Assembly (NCBI GenBank): GCA_035471785.1
Contig: DATIPQ010000049.1
Location: 1 to 64,000, forward strand
DNA from: Acidobacteriota bacterium
GTDB lineage: Bacteria; Acidobacteriota; UBA6911; RPQK01; DATIPO01
Length of the DNA: 64,000 nt
Reading direction: 5' to 3'
Both the position numbers and the translations under genes were made by a program. The notes under the pieces were generated by a model. The model saw only the letters and a program-made list of their open reading frames with translations, had not been told where the DNA came from and made no database searches. Of the stretch, positions 18,706-26,573 are shown one piece after another (the first letter of the stretch is position 1; each line of letters opens with the position of its first letter).

Positions 18706-19551
18706 TTAAAGATCGCGGCGGCGGAGGAGGAAGGAAGCCGTCCAGGCCGAGAGGGCGAACCAGGCTGCCAGCGTGAGGCTGAGCAGGGCCACGGCACGAG
18801 GCAAGCTTCCTAGCCAGCGCAGAAGCTGGGCTCCGGCCGGACCATAGACTTCGCTCCCCGCAAGGCTGAGCATGGCTGCTACCCGGGTGGCGTCGATGGG
18901 ATTGAGAAAGACCGCCGTCACGGCCAGGCGGTTGGCCCATAACTCGGGGAGCAGAAAGCTGAGTCCGATCACCAGCAAGTCGAATAGCAGAACCAGGAAG
19001 AACCACACCACCAAGACCACCGCATAGGCTCGTGTGGTGCGTCCCGACAGGATGCAGAGCAGGCTGGACAGTGCGATAAAGACCCAGCCTACGGCCAAAG
19101 TGAATCCGACCAGGTAGAGATAGCTGAGAAATCCTCGGCTGCCCACCTTGAAAGCGATGAGCGCGCCCGACAGTCCAAACCCCAGCAGAGTGGCGAGCAG
19201 ATGAGAAGCGGCCAGCCCGCCCAGTTTGCCCAGCACGATTTCGGAAGACAAGACCGGTTCGGTGAAGAGCTGTTCGGTGGCTCCCCCTTCAGCACGAAAA
19301 CTCTGCGTTCCCATCATCATGGCCGCCAGGGGGACGATGTAGAGAACCAGGTTGAGCAGGCTGATGGCGGTGCGGTCAAAACCCTGAAACCCGGTGTATT
19401 CAATGACTGCCAGCCCGAAGTAGCTGACCGCCAATGTCAGGACTGCCAAGACGGCGGCGTAGGAGGCCAACCAGCGGTTGCGCAGCGTGAGGCGCAGCTC
19501 CTGGCGGGCGATAGCGGCCACAACGCCGGGTTGAGGCAAAGAGTCCTTCAA
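18706..19551 (-). CDS. nosY: NosY-like ABC transporter permease
   Basis: Membrane subunit (281 aa, about six helices) of the NosFY exporter thought to supply sulfur or another component for assembly of the CuZ centre of N2O reductase. After a cytosolic start (ARQELRLTLRNRWLAS, shared with NosY-type permeases) come helices at roughly 30-55, 70-90, 120-150, 155-180, 190-220 and 250-275. I place the start at TTG 19551 because it overlaps the nosL stop (TTGA) and is preceded by GAGGTGG; the longer open frame upstream overlaps nosL and is not protein-like. Last gene of the nos operon. Confidence 0.88.
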   Translation of the reverse strand: MKDSLPQPGVVAAIARQELRLTLRNRWLASYAAVLAVLTLAVSYFGLAVIEYTGFQGFDRTAISLLNLVLYIVPLAAMMMGTQSFRAEGGATEQLFTEPVLSSEIVLGKLGGLAASHLLATLLGFGLSGALIAFKVGSRGFLSYLYLVGFTLAVGWVFIALSSLLCILSGRTTRAYAVVLVVWFFLVLLFDLLVIGLSFLLPELWANRLAVTAVFLNPIDATRVAAMLSLAGSEVYGPAGAQLLRWLGSLPRAVALLSLTLAAWFALSAWTASFLLRRRDL

Positions 19552-20009
19552 GGTTCCACCTCGCGACGGAACTGCTGCCACGTGAGCAACCTCCCGTCCA
19601 TTTCTCGGGCCCAGTGGCGGGCTCCTGCCGCATCGGCCAAAGCGGCCGTTGCGTAGCCCATTGGAGAGGGAATCCTCTGGGAGCGCACGAAGACGGCCTG
19701 GTGGACCGGCATCCATTGCTGAGTGCGGTAGTCAACCACGTAAAGGGCCGTGGACGGATCCGTGCGGTTCTCGCGCAGCCAGAGCGCCATGCATCCGATG
19801 TCGTCAAAGAAGGCCGCGCCCGAGGGCTGCACCGCCTGGGCGGCGTAGCGTTTTTCGGAAATCGCCATGCGGCAGCGGTTGCAGATGTCTTCGTCGAGGC
19901 GCAGCCGTTGCGGTTCCAACCCGCCGCCGCAAGCGGCCGACAGGATGGCCGCGGCAGCCGCGCACAGCACCATCCGCCTGACCTCAGCCTTGGTCTCGCT
20001 TATCCACAT
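19548..20009 (-). CDS. nosL: NosL copper-binding lipoprotein
   Basis: Outer-envelope lipoprotein that binds Cu(I) and delivers copper for NosZ maturation. The lipobox ILSAAC predicts lipidation. The conserved EDICNRCRMAISEKRYAAQ block supplies the Cys and Met copper ligands, and GAAFFDDIGCMALWL matches the family core. At 153 aa it is normal. The annotated ATG overlaps the nosF stop by 26 nt and provides the basic RR before the hydrophobic core; a Met 12 codons in (19973) is the alternative. It lies between nosF and nosY, a less common order than nosDFYL. Confidence 0.9.
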   Translation of the reverse strand: MWISETKAEVRRMVLCAAAAAILSAACGGGLEPQRLRLDEDICNRCRMAISEKRYAAQAVQPSGAAFFDDIGCMALWLRENRTDPSTALYVVDYRTQQWMPVHQAVFVRSQRIPSPMGYATAALADAAGARHWAREMDGRLLTWQQFRREVEP

Positions 20010-20901
20010 AGCTCATGTAAACTCGTTCGATTGATGGTTCCTCGGTTTGAAAGCTCTCGACCTGGCCCAGCTCGGCCAGCCTGGCCAGGATTTGGTAGCG
20101 CCGGCGAGGCGAAGCCGTGACCAGCAGGGAGCGGCCGTTGAGTCCGACCTCGATTGCCCCGGCCTCTTTGGCCGCCTGTGCCAGGGCGGGGCTCGTGCTC
20201 TTCATTCTTACCCGCAATAGAGAGCGGCGGCTCAACTCAGCCCGCAAGGCGGCGACGTCTTGCCTTGCCACGACCCGTCCATCCACCAGTATCACGGCCT
20301 TCTCGGCCAGGCCTTCGACGTCGGCCAGAACGTGGGTCGAGAAGAGCAGAGCCCGGCCTTGCTCACGCCAGCGGCCTGCCAATTCGCGCATATGAAGGGC
20401 GGCTTCGACGTCCAGGCTGGCGGTGGGTTCGTCGAAAAGCATCAGCTCGGCCTGGCCCATTCCCGCCACGGCCAGCGAGAGGCGCTGGCGCATTCCCACC
20501 GACAGCCCGGACACGGGGCGGGCTTGATCGCGCTGCGGGATACCGGCTTCCTGCAGGGCCTGGCGGCGTTCTCTTTCCCCCAGCCCGCGCAGGCGGGCAT
20601 GAAAAGCGATGATTTCTGAGGCGCTCAAGACGGGGGGGAAAGAAGCTTGTTGAGGCAGGTAAGTGAAATGGCGGCGGACTTGCCGGTTGTTGCGGCTTTG
20701 GCGCAAGCCGGCGATGGAGATGCTTCCCGAGTCCACCTTCAACAGTCCCGCCACGCAGCGAAGGATGGTGGTCTTGCCGCTGCCATTGGGTCCCAACAGG
20801 GCCACCGATTGTCCCGCCTGGACGCAGAAGGACACCTCTTGCACGGCCGGACGCCCCTGGTAAGACTTGCTGAGTCCCTGCACTTGCAGCAGCGGCTTCA
20901 T
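19984..20901 (-). CDS. nosF: NosF-like ABC transporter ATP-binding protein
   Basis: Cytoplasmic ATPase (305 aa) that powers NosY in CuZ assembly. Walker A is LLGPNGSGKTT, the Q-loop follows in YLPQQASFPP, the signature is VSGLSVGMRQRLSLA and Walker B LMLFDEPTASLD with H-loop FSTHVLADVE. A C-terminal extension of about 90 residues after the nucleotide-binding domain matches NosF and drug-exporter subfamilies. The start MKPLLQVQGLSKSY overlaps the nosD stop (ATGA), so I reject the 24-codon upstream extension. Confidence 0.93.
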   Translation of the reverse strand: MKPLLQVQGLSKSYQGRPAVQEVSFCVQAGQSVALLGPNGSGKTTILRCVAGLLKVDSGSISIAGLRQSRNNRQVRRHFTYLPQQASFPPVLSASEIIAFHARLRGLGERERRQALQEAGIPQRDQARPVSGLSVGMRQRLSLAVAGMGQAELMLFDEPTASLDVEAALHMRELAGRWREQGRALLFSTHVLADVEGLAEKAVILVDGRVVARQDVAALRAELSRRSLLRVRMKSTSPALAQAAKEAGAIEVGLNGRSLLVTASPRRRYQILARLAELGQVESFQTEEPSIERVYMSYVDKRDQG

Positions 20902-22262
20902 CGGCGCAACCTCCAGCAGGCCAGACATCCCGCCAGCAGGGATCCCAGGGCCGCCGCCACTCCCGCCGGCCAACTGCGGCGGCTCAACTGAGCCAGGGCG
21001 GGCATGCTTTCAACTCCGCTTACCGGCTTCAGGCGGGGCGCGTCGTCGAACTGCTGGCTGGAGGGTACCAGAGGAAAGCTGCGCTCGGCGGCCGCCAGGG
21101 TCTCGGCTGCTGCGCTGGAGAGATAGAGGCGCAGCAGTGGACGGCTGCCCTGCAAGTATTCGAAGGCGTCCTGCAGGCGGTGGGGAACGTCGCCCACGCC
21201 GTCGTCATCGAGGTCGTAGCCGCGGTAGTCGGAGTAGTAATTGCCTTGTCCTTGCGGACTCCAGTCGGCCTTGGCCCTGCCCACCGTATGCAGGGTGCTG
21301 GAGTTGTCGATGAAGTCGTTGAGCGTGAAGCGGTTCTCCAGCGAACTGGCGTAAAGCACCAGTCCGATGTCGTTGTAGGCCACCAGGTTGCGGCGGAAAA
21401 CATTGCGGTGGGAGCTGTCGAGAAAGATGCCGCGTCCATTGTTGACGATCAGGTTGCTCTCGGCCACCGAGTCGATGCATTCCTTGAGGAGCAAGCCGAA
21501 AGCGTTGTAGCCGCGCCGGTTGTTGACAATCAAGTTGTGGTTGAAGCGCACCCGTTCGGTGTACATCACCGCCACACCCGCTATGCTGTCGCGGAAGACG
21601 TTGCGGCTGAAGGTGTTGTCGCTGCAGTACATGTAGTGGACGCCGTAGCGCAGATCGGCGAACTCGTTGTCCTCAACCGTGTTGAAGTCGGCGTGGTCGA
21701 AATAGACTCCGTCGCGGACTTGGCGCACGTCGTTTCGGCGCAGCAAGTTGTGGTAGGCGTCATAGAGGTGGACGCCGGCCCCCCGCTGCCCCAGCGGCTT
21801 GTGGGCGCGTCCCCGGATGCGGTTGCCTTCGATCAGGGCCCGCCGGCAGCCGTCGAGATAAATGCCGAAGAGGTTGTCGAGAATGTGGTTGCCGATAACT
21901 TCAGCCTGGCGTCCTTTGACGCGCACGCCGGCATCGCTGACCATCATGTTGTTGCCCGACCCGCTGATGGTGAAGCCTTCAATACGGACCCCGTCGGCCA
22001 GAACCAGAACCACGTCGCCGCTGCCTTGCCCCCGAAGATGCGCCTGTCCGCCGCCCAAGAGAGTAACGGGTTTGTCTACGATCAGATTCTCCCGATACTC
22101 GCCGGGAAGGACGGATATGACTTGTCCCGGGGCGGCCGCCTCGATGGCCTCCTGAATGGAGGTGAATTCGCCGGACGGACCGACCTCCACCGGTTGAACC
22201 GAAGTTCCTCCCGTAGCCAGCGTGGTGAACAAGGCGAGCGTCATCGTCAACAACGTCTTCAT
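20898..22262 (-). CDS. nosD: NosD periplasmic copper-site maturation protein
   Basis: Right-handed parallel beta-helix protein (454 aa) that interacts with NosZ and the NosFY transporter during CuZ assembly. A signal peptide (about 1-19) precedes VQPVEVGPSGEFTSIQEAIEAA, the start of the carbohydrate-binding/CASH fold. The beta-helix rungs repeat as N.I..N..GI.LD and N.F..N (residues about 110-330), followed by GNYYSDYRGYDLDDDGVGD, which is typical of NosD. A C-terminal transmembrane helix (about 428-448) ending in WRLRR would anchor it to the inner membrane. It is translationally coupled to nosF and lies 9 nt after the nosB-like gene. Confidence 0.93.
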   Translation of the reverse strand: MKTLLTMTLALFTTLATGGTSVQPVEVGPSGEFTSIQEAIEAAAPGQVISVLPGEYRENLIVDKPVTLLGGGQAHLRGQGSGDVVLVLADGVRIEGFTISGSGNNMMVSDAGVRVKGRQAEVIGNHILDNLFGIYLDGCRRALIEGNRIRGRAHKPLGQRGAGVHLYDAYHNLLRRNDVRQVRDGVYFDHADFNTVEDNEFADLRYGVHYMYCSDNTFSRNVFRDSIAGVAVMYTERVRFNHNLIVNNRRGYNAFGLLLKECIDSVAESNLIVNNGRGIFLDSSHRNVFRRNLVAYNDIGLVLYASSLENRFTLNDFIDNSSTLHTVGRAKADWSPQGQGNYYSDYRGYDLDDDGVGDVPHRLQDAFEYLQGSRPLLRLYLSSAAAETLAAAERSFPLVPSSQQFDDAPRLKPVSGVESMPALAQLSRRSWPAGVAAALGSLLAGCLACWRLRR

Positions 22263-22271
22263 GGATGATTC

Positions 22272-22901
22272 TCACTCTTGACGACCGCCCAGGTAGGCGG
22301 TCAACAGCGCGGCGGCCAGAAAGAGCCCGAAGATCAGCATGGCGTAGCTTCCGCCTCCCGGGTAGCTCTCGATCCAAAAATTGGCCACCTGCACGCGTCC
22401 GAAGAAGGGCGGGGTGAAGGGAGCGACGGTGACGGCGGCGGTGGGGTCGAGGTTGTGTCCGTATTCGTAGAGCCGCGAGTAAAAGGTCCAGGCCGCGAAT
22501 CCTCCGAAATAGAGATAGAGGACCGTGATGTCCACCAGGTCTTTGACGCTGCCGAAGACCAGGGCCCGCAAAATGATGAGCAGCAGGAAACCGACCACGA
22601 ACGGCATCCAAAGAAACTCGGAGAAGTCGCTTTCCAGCAAAGGACGCATCCCGATGTAGTGATTGAGCGAGTTGATCTCGCGAAGATCATCGCGGTTGGG
22701 CGTCTTCTGGCCTTCCAGGTGGTCGATATAGATGGCCAGCCGCAGCGGATCGGGATACTGGTTGGACTGAAAGGACATGGTCCAGAGCGGAAAGTAGAAG
22801 ATGAAGGGCGCCGCCAACAATGCCAGCAGCAGAAAGAGGCGGGCCTTGGAGTTGATCGGAGACTGCAGAACGGCTTGTTGAGCTTCTAAACGTTTGCCCA
22901 T
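22272..22901 (-). CDS. nosB: NosB-like nos-operon membrane protein
   Basis: Integral membrane protein of 209 aa with helices at about 22-42, 100-118, 126-145 and 182-204. Between the first two is a conserved-looking extracytoplasmic loop with INSLNHYIGMRPL. Clade II nos clusters usually carry a gene of this size and topology between nosZ and nosD, called nosB, whose function is unknown; I assign it on position, topology and that loop, not on a tested alignment. It is separated from nosZ by about 580 nt of inserted repeat elements, which makes its transcription as part of the operon uncertain. Confidence 0.65.
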   Translation of the reverse strand: MGKRLEAQQAVLQSPINSKARLFLLLALLAAPFIFYFPLWTMSFQSNQYPDPLRLAIYIDHLEGQKTPNRDDLREINSLNHYIGMRPLLESDFSEFLWMPFVVGFLLLIILRALVFGSVKDLVDITVLYLYFGGFAAWTFYSRLYEYGHNLDPTAAVTVAPFTPPFFGRVQVANFWIESYPGGGSYAMLIFGLFLAAALLTAYLGGRQE

Positions 22902-22961
22902 TTCAGTCCTCCAAGGTTGGATGCGCCGGAGGGCGGCTCCCCCCGGCCATCGTGTTTGGAG

Positions 22962-23059
22962 CTAGCGAGCGACCTCATACCGCCGAGAGCATTGGGCTTT
23001 CAGCGCGGTCGCTGAAACTTGACGCGTGTGTGAACTTGTTGGCCACCTACCGGCCCTAG
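22962..23059 (-). repeat. Dispersed element B, copy 2
   Basis: Inverted copy of the 95-bp element, running from CTAG at 23056-23059 (shared with the start of element A copy 3) to CTAG at 22962-22965. It contains the best hairpin of the family: TTTCAGCG (22998-23005), loop CGGT, CGCTGAAA (23010-23017). It lies between nosZ and the nosB-like gene. Confidence 0.8.
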
Positions 23060-23484
23060 TGCAGTGCGTCAAAGGTTTTGAGCCACTCTGTGGCGTTATC
23101 CCACGCTTTCAGCGTTCGCACATTTGCCGTCTGAAACCCAGGGTGGCGCCGCCGTCTCGCTTGCGCTCGCCGGGGCTGACCCTGGGCTGGCGAATCGCTC
23201 GCCTTCAGCGAGCCCGGACTTGACTTCTAACACAGTCGCTGAGCTGGCGAATCGCTCGCCTTCAGCGAGCCCGGACTTGGCTTCTAACACAGTCGCTGGG
23301 CTGGCGAATCGCTCGCCTTCAGCGAGCCCGGACTTGACTTCTAACACAGTCGCTGAGCTGGCGAATCGCTCGCCTTCAGCGAGCCCGGACTTGACTTCTA
23401 ACATAGTCGCTGGGCTGGCGAGTCTGTCCCTGTCAGGGACAAGAACGGCGGCCCTGGCTCAGAACTTATGACCGGCAGCACTAG
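23056..23484 (+). repeat. Dispersed element A, copy 3 (four 57-bp hairpin units)
   Basis: Longest copy, with CTAG at both ends (23056-23059 and 23481-23484). Four tandem 57-bp units start at about 23191, 23248, 23305 and 23362, each with GCTCGC-cttca-GCGAGC, followed by a terminal unit in which the stem is GTCCCT-gtc-AGGGAC (23426-23440). The right CTAG supplies the TAG stop codon of nosZ. Together with B copy 2 it fills the 579-nt gap inside the nos operon. Confidence 0.88.
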
Positions 23485-25343
23485 CGCACCAGCATGTAGC
23501 CTTGCATTTCCTGATGAAGAGCCGAGCAGAAGTTGGTGCAGTAGTAGGCGAAGACTCCCGGCTTGTCGGCGATGAAAGTGACATGCTTTGTTTCTCCCGG
23601 ATCAACCACGATGTTGATGTTGTAGCCGTTGATGCCCAAGCCGTGAAGCTCGTCGGTAGTCTGCTCGATGTTGGTGATGTGGATGCTCACCTCGTCGCCC
23701 CGTCGCACCTCGAAGCTGGTGGGATGCATCGTCGAGCGCACCGCCGCCATCTTGACGTCGACACGGTTGCCTGAACGGGTCACTCCGGCGTCGGCGATGT
23801 CGAAGATGGCCATTGGATCGTCGTTCTCCGCCTGAGGGTAGACCTCGATAGGATTGAGCAGCTCGCGCGGGCAGGCCTGGGCATAGTGAGGCTCGGGTTC
23901 GGTGAAGGCGTCATAGAGCAGCCGCATGCTTTCGCCGCTGATATCGATCAGTTGGCTCGATTCGGGCTGGGACGGTCCTACGTTGAGGTGGCGTCCATGG
24001 GAGAGCTTGTTGAGGGCAATGAGGTAGTCGCCTGAAGGCTGCATGGAGTCGCCTCCGGGAACCAACAAATGCCCGATGTTGTAACTGACGGGAATGGTGT
24101 CCAGCACCTCGCCCGTTTGCGGGTCCCATTTGGCCACCGCGCTGTCGATGAAGAGGCTGGTGTAGGCGTTGCCCCGGTTGTCGAACTGGGTGTGCAGCGG
24201 ACCCAAACCGATCTGCACCTCGCGCTCCATCACGCTCTCGTAGGTGAGGACGGGGATGCCGTCTTCGTCGCCGCTGAAGTCCCGGTCCTGAATGGCCTGC
24301 AGCATCTTGTCGAAGCTGAAGACGGTGGTGATGGCTTCCAGCTTGCCGCTGGTGACGAAGAAAGTGCCGTCAGGGCCGAAGTCGACTCCGTGAGGGCTCT
24401 TGGCCACCGGGATCAGATAGGCGATTCCGGGATTCTCGGCGGGGTCGAGCACGTCTACACCACCGATCTTCTGTCCCTTGCCGTCGGCGACCGCTTGAGC
24501 CGCCAGCTTCCAGTTGACGGCGATGGCGTAGTCGCGGTCATTGGCGCTGGCCGTCTTCTCCAGTTCGCCGATGGCCCGCTCGGAGTTGTAGCAGGTCCAC
24601 AGCGCCCATTCGGCTGAAGGGCCGCGTCCGGTGGAGCCCAGGTCCCAATCGAAAGGCGGAGTCACGATCTGGAACCCCATGCTCATCTCCCCGCTGTCGG
24701 GATCGACCTTGACGGCTCCCACCAGGCCCTTGTAGTCGGTCGCGTAACCTTCGATGGTGGCGTAGGTCCCCTTGGGTATGGGGATGCCGAAACGCGAGGC
24801 GAAGAGGATCATTTCGGTGTTTGCGGTCACGAAGGCGCTGCCGTGGTTGCCCGACAGATTGGCGATGGGACCGTAGATCTGCTTGGTCTTGAAATCGCGC
24901 AGGTCGATCCGGGCTAAACGGGCGTTGGCGTTGTCATTGACGAAAAGCCAACGGCCGTCGTAGACGCCCTCGGTCTTGGAGAGCGAGGGATGGTGGACGT
25001 CGCCCCATGTGAAGTCGCCCAGCATTTCCCGGCTCTCGTCGTCGAACCCGTATCCGGTCGCGGGATAGGGCGCGAAGACCGGAATGGTGGAAATATGGCG
25101 CATGGAGGGGATTCCGGCCACGTAGACGTTTCCGGAATGTCCGCCCGAGTAAAACAGGTAGTGCTGGTCGAGGTCGCCTGGCGGCACGTAGGCCGCCGTG
25201 GCGGCATCGGCAGCGCTTCCCGTGGCGGCTCCGCGTCTTTGCGGTTCTCCTCCTTGACAGGCGAAGAACCCCAAAGCGAGCGCCGCCACAACAATCAAAG
25301 TCCATCCCCATCTGGGGACTCCTAACGTCTTGCCAAACATCAC
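23481..25343 (-). CDS. nosZ: Nitrous oxide reductase, clade II (Sec-exported)
   Basis: Periplasmic copper enzyme (620 aa) reducing N2O to N2, the last step of denitrification. The N-terminal signal (about 1-29) has no twin-arginine motif, the mark of clade II. The seven-bladed propeller carries CuZ histidines such as those in GDVHHPSLSKT and EPHYAQACPREL. The C-terminal cupredoxin domain has the full CuA set: C602-x3-C606-x3-H610-x2-M613 in CTNFCSALHQEMQGYM, with an earlier His in ELHGLGINGYN. The stop TAG falls in the CTAG end of an inserted repeat, but the C-terminus MLVR appears complete. The pentaheme cytochrome gene lies 28 nt upstream. Confidence 0.97.
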   Translation of the reverse strand: MMFGKTLGVPRWGWTLIVVAALALGFFACQGGEPQRRGAATGSAADAATAAYVPPGDLDQHYLFYSGGHSGNVYVAGIPSMRHISTIPVFAPYPATGYGFDDESREMLGDFTWGDVHHPSLSKTEGVYDGRWLFVNDNANARLARIDLRDFKTKQIYGPIANLSGNHGSAFVTANTEMILFASRFGIPIPKGTYATIEGYATDYKGLVGAVKVDPDSGEMSMGFQIVTPPFDWDLGSTGRGPSAEWALWTCYNSERAIGELEKTASANDRDYAIAVNWKLAAQAVADGKGQKIGGVDVLDPAENPGIAYLIPVAKSPHGVDFGPDGTFFVTSGKLEAITTVFSFDKMLQAIQDRDFSGDEDGIPVLTYESVMEREVQIGLGPLHTQFDNRGNAYTSLFIDSAVAKWDPQTGEVLDTIPVSYNIGHLLVPGGDSMQPSGDYLIALNKLSHGRHLNVGPSQPESSQLIDISGESMRLLYDAFTEPEPHYAQACPRELLNPIEVYPQAENDDPMAIFDIADAGVTRSGNRVDVKMAAVRSTMHPTSFEVRRGDEVSIHITNIEQTTDELHGLGINGYNINIVVDPGETKHVTFIADKPGVFAYYCTNFCSALHQEMQGYMLVR

Positions 25344-25371
25344 TTACCTCCTCTTGGTTCGGCCTCTGAGG

Positions 25372-26562
25372 CTAATTCTCTTCTTGGCTCTCGGCTTGTT
25401 GAGCCTGGTATCTCTCATAGGCGATTTCCAGCAGCCGTACGGCCTCCAGCCGCTCCTCGCGGCTCAGCTCGATCTGCTTGGAAAGCACCACTTGCATGGT
25501 TCCCGTGGGATTGAGAAGAAACGACTCCAGGGTGCGCCCGAAGCGTCTGGGCGCGTCCTCCACGGCCAGGGCCAGGTCGGGACCGATCTTGGTGGCCGAT
25601 TCGACCCCAAGGCTGGACACGTCATGACAGATGAAGCAGGTGTTCTCCACGAAGAAACGGCCCTCGCCTTCCATCATCATGCGTTCGCGTTCCAGTTCTT
25701 CCTCGGTGGGTATGTCCCGGATCACTCCCCCCGGATACATCTCCAGAGGCAGTTCGACGTCCTTCCAACTCATCAGCAGCAGCCCGATGCTGCGGGCCTC
25801 TTCGCTGTTAAAGCCGAAATCGGGCATCACCGTGTCCGGCGAATAGCTCTTGGGCTTCTGCAAATGCGCCACCTGCCAGGAGAAAAAGGAAGGGATGGTT
25901 GTCAGGCGCGAGTAGTCGTAGTGCTCGGGCGATTTGTCTCCCACGAAGGTCAGGTCGGGGCCGATCGAGCCGCCCCGCTCGTTGATCACGTGACAGGCCC
26001 GGCAGCCCTTATCCCGGATCAGCCGCTTCCCTTTATTGATCTGTTCGGCCCCCTCGGTCTGCTTGTCGTAGCGGTGGCAGGTGTTGCACTTGATTTGCGT
26101 GAAGGTCCACTCGTCTTGCATGCGGTAGTCTTTTCCCAACTGGCTGTCCAGCAGCGGATCCTCCCAGTGAGCCACCCATCCGTGGGCGTCGGGCAGGCGG
26201 GTGGCGAAGCCCTGGCCGCCGTGACACAGAGTGCAGCCGAAGTCCTCCACGGGATGCTTGTCGAGATAGCCGGGCGGGTGGGAGCTGAAAGGCTGAGGGG
26301 CGTTGCCCAGGCCCTCCCAGGTCACGCCCAGATGGCAGCTCGTACAGCGGTCCACCCGCCGGGCTTCTTCAAGCCACACTTGCTGCAGGCCCATGGGCGT
26401 GGCGGCGGCCCGCTCTGGTCCGAAGCGCTCCTCGATAAGGGCGCGGAACTCTTGCTGGTAGGCCTGGTAGGGGGGAGCGGCCTGGTCCCAGATGACCCAG
26501 AGGCAGACCAGCAGGGAGAGAAAACTGAAAGCCCACAGCAGGGGACGGTCCTTTGAGAACAC
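25372..26562 (-). CDS. Membrane-anchored pentaheme cytochrome c
   Basis: A 396-aa c-type cytochrome with one N-terminal transmembrane helix (about 8-26) and five CxxCH sites at residues 73, 110, 159, 187 and 309; VMPDFGF near 246 may supply a Met ligand. The GTG start at 26562 sits 8 nt after TAGGAG, which overlaps the stop of the cytochrome b gene; the longer frame runs into that gene and is rejected. In context it should accept electrons from the Rieske/cytochrome b complex and pass them to NosZ, as the cytochrome c1 equivalent. The first two heme sites are closely spaced, the last resembles a class I domain. Confidence 0.92.
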   Translation of the reverse strand: MFSKDRPLLWAFSFLSLLVCLWVIWDQAAPPYQAYQQEFRALIEERFGPERAAATPMGLQQVWLEEARRVDRCTSCHLGVTWEGLGNAPQPFSSHPPGYLDKHPVEDFGCTLCHGGQGFATRLPDAHGWVAHWEDPLLDSQLGKDYRMQDEWTFTQIKCNTCHRYDKQTEGAEQINKGKRLIRDKGCRACHVINERGGSIGPDLTFVGDKSPEHYDYSRLTTIPSFFSWQVAHLQKPKSYSPDTVMPDFGFNSEEARSIGLLLMSWKDVELPLEMYPGGVIRDIPTEEELERERMMMEGEGRFFVENTCFICHDVSSLGVESATKIGPDLALAVEDAPRRFGRTLESFLLNPTGTMQVVLSKQIELSREERLEAVRLLEIAYERYQAQQAESQEEN

Positions 26563-26573
26563 GGTGCTGTCTC

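Noticed and set aside
23181-23420. Tandem array as a CRISPR
   Set aside because: Units repeat without unique spacers, and no cas gene is near.
23096-23471. Open frames with a 19-residue repeat through the tandem hairpin array (also at 5016-5429)
   Set aside because: The 57-bp period is a multiple of three, so all frames repeat. Frames are open on both strands, and the hairpin and changing terminal stem suggest a nucleic-acid role.
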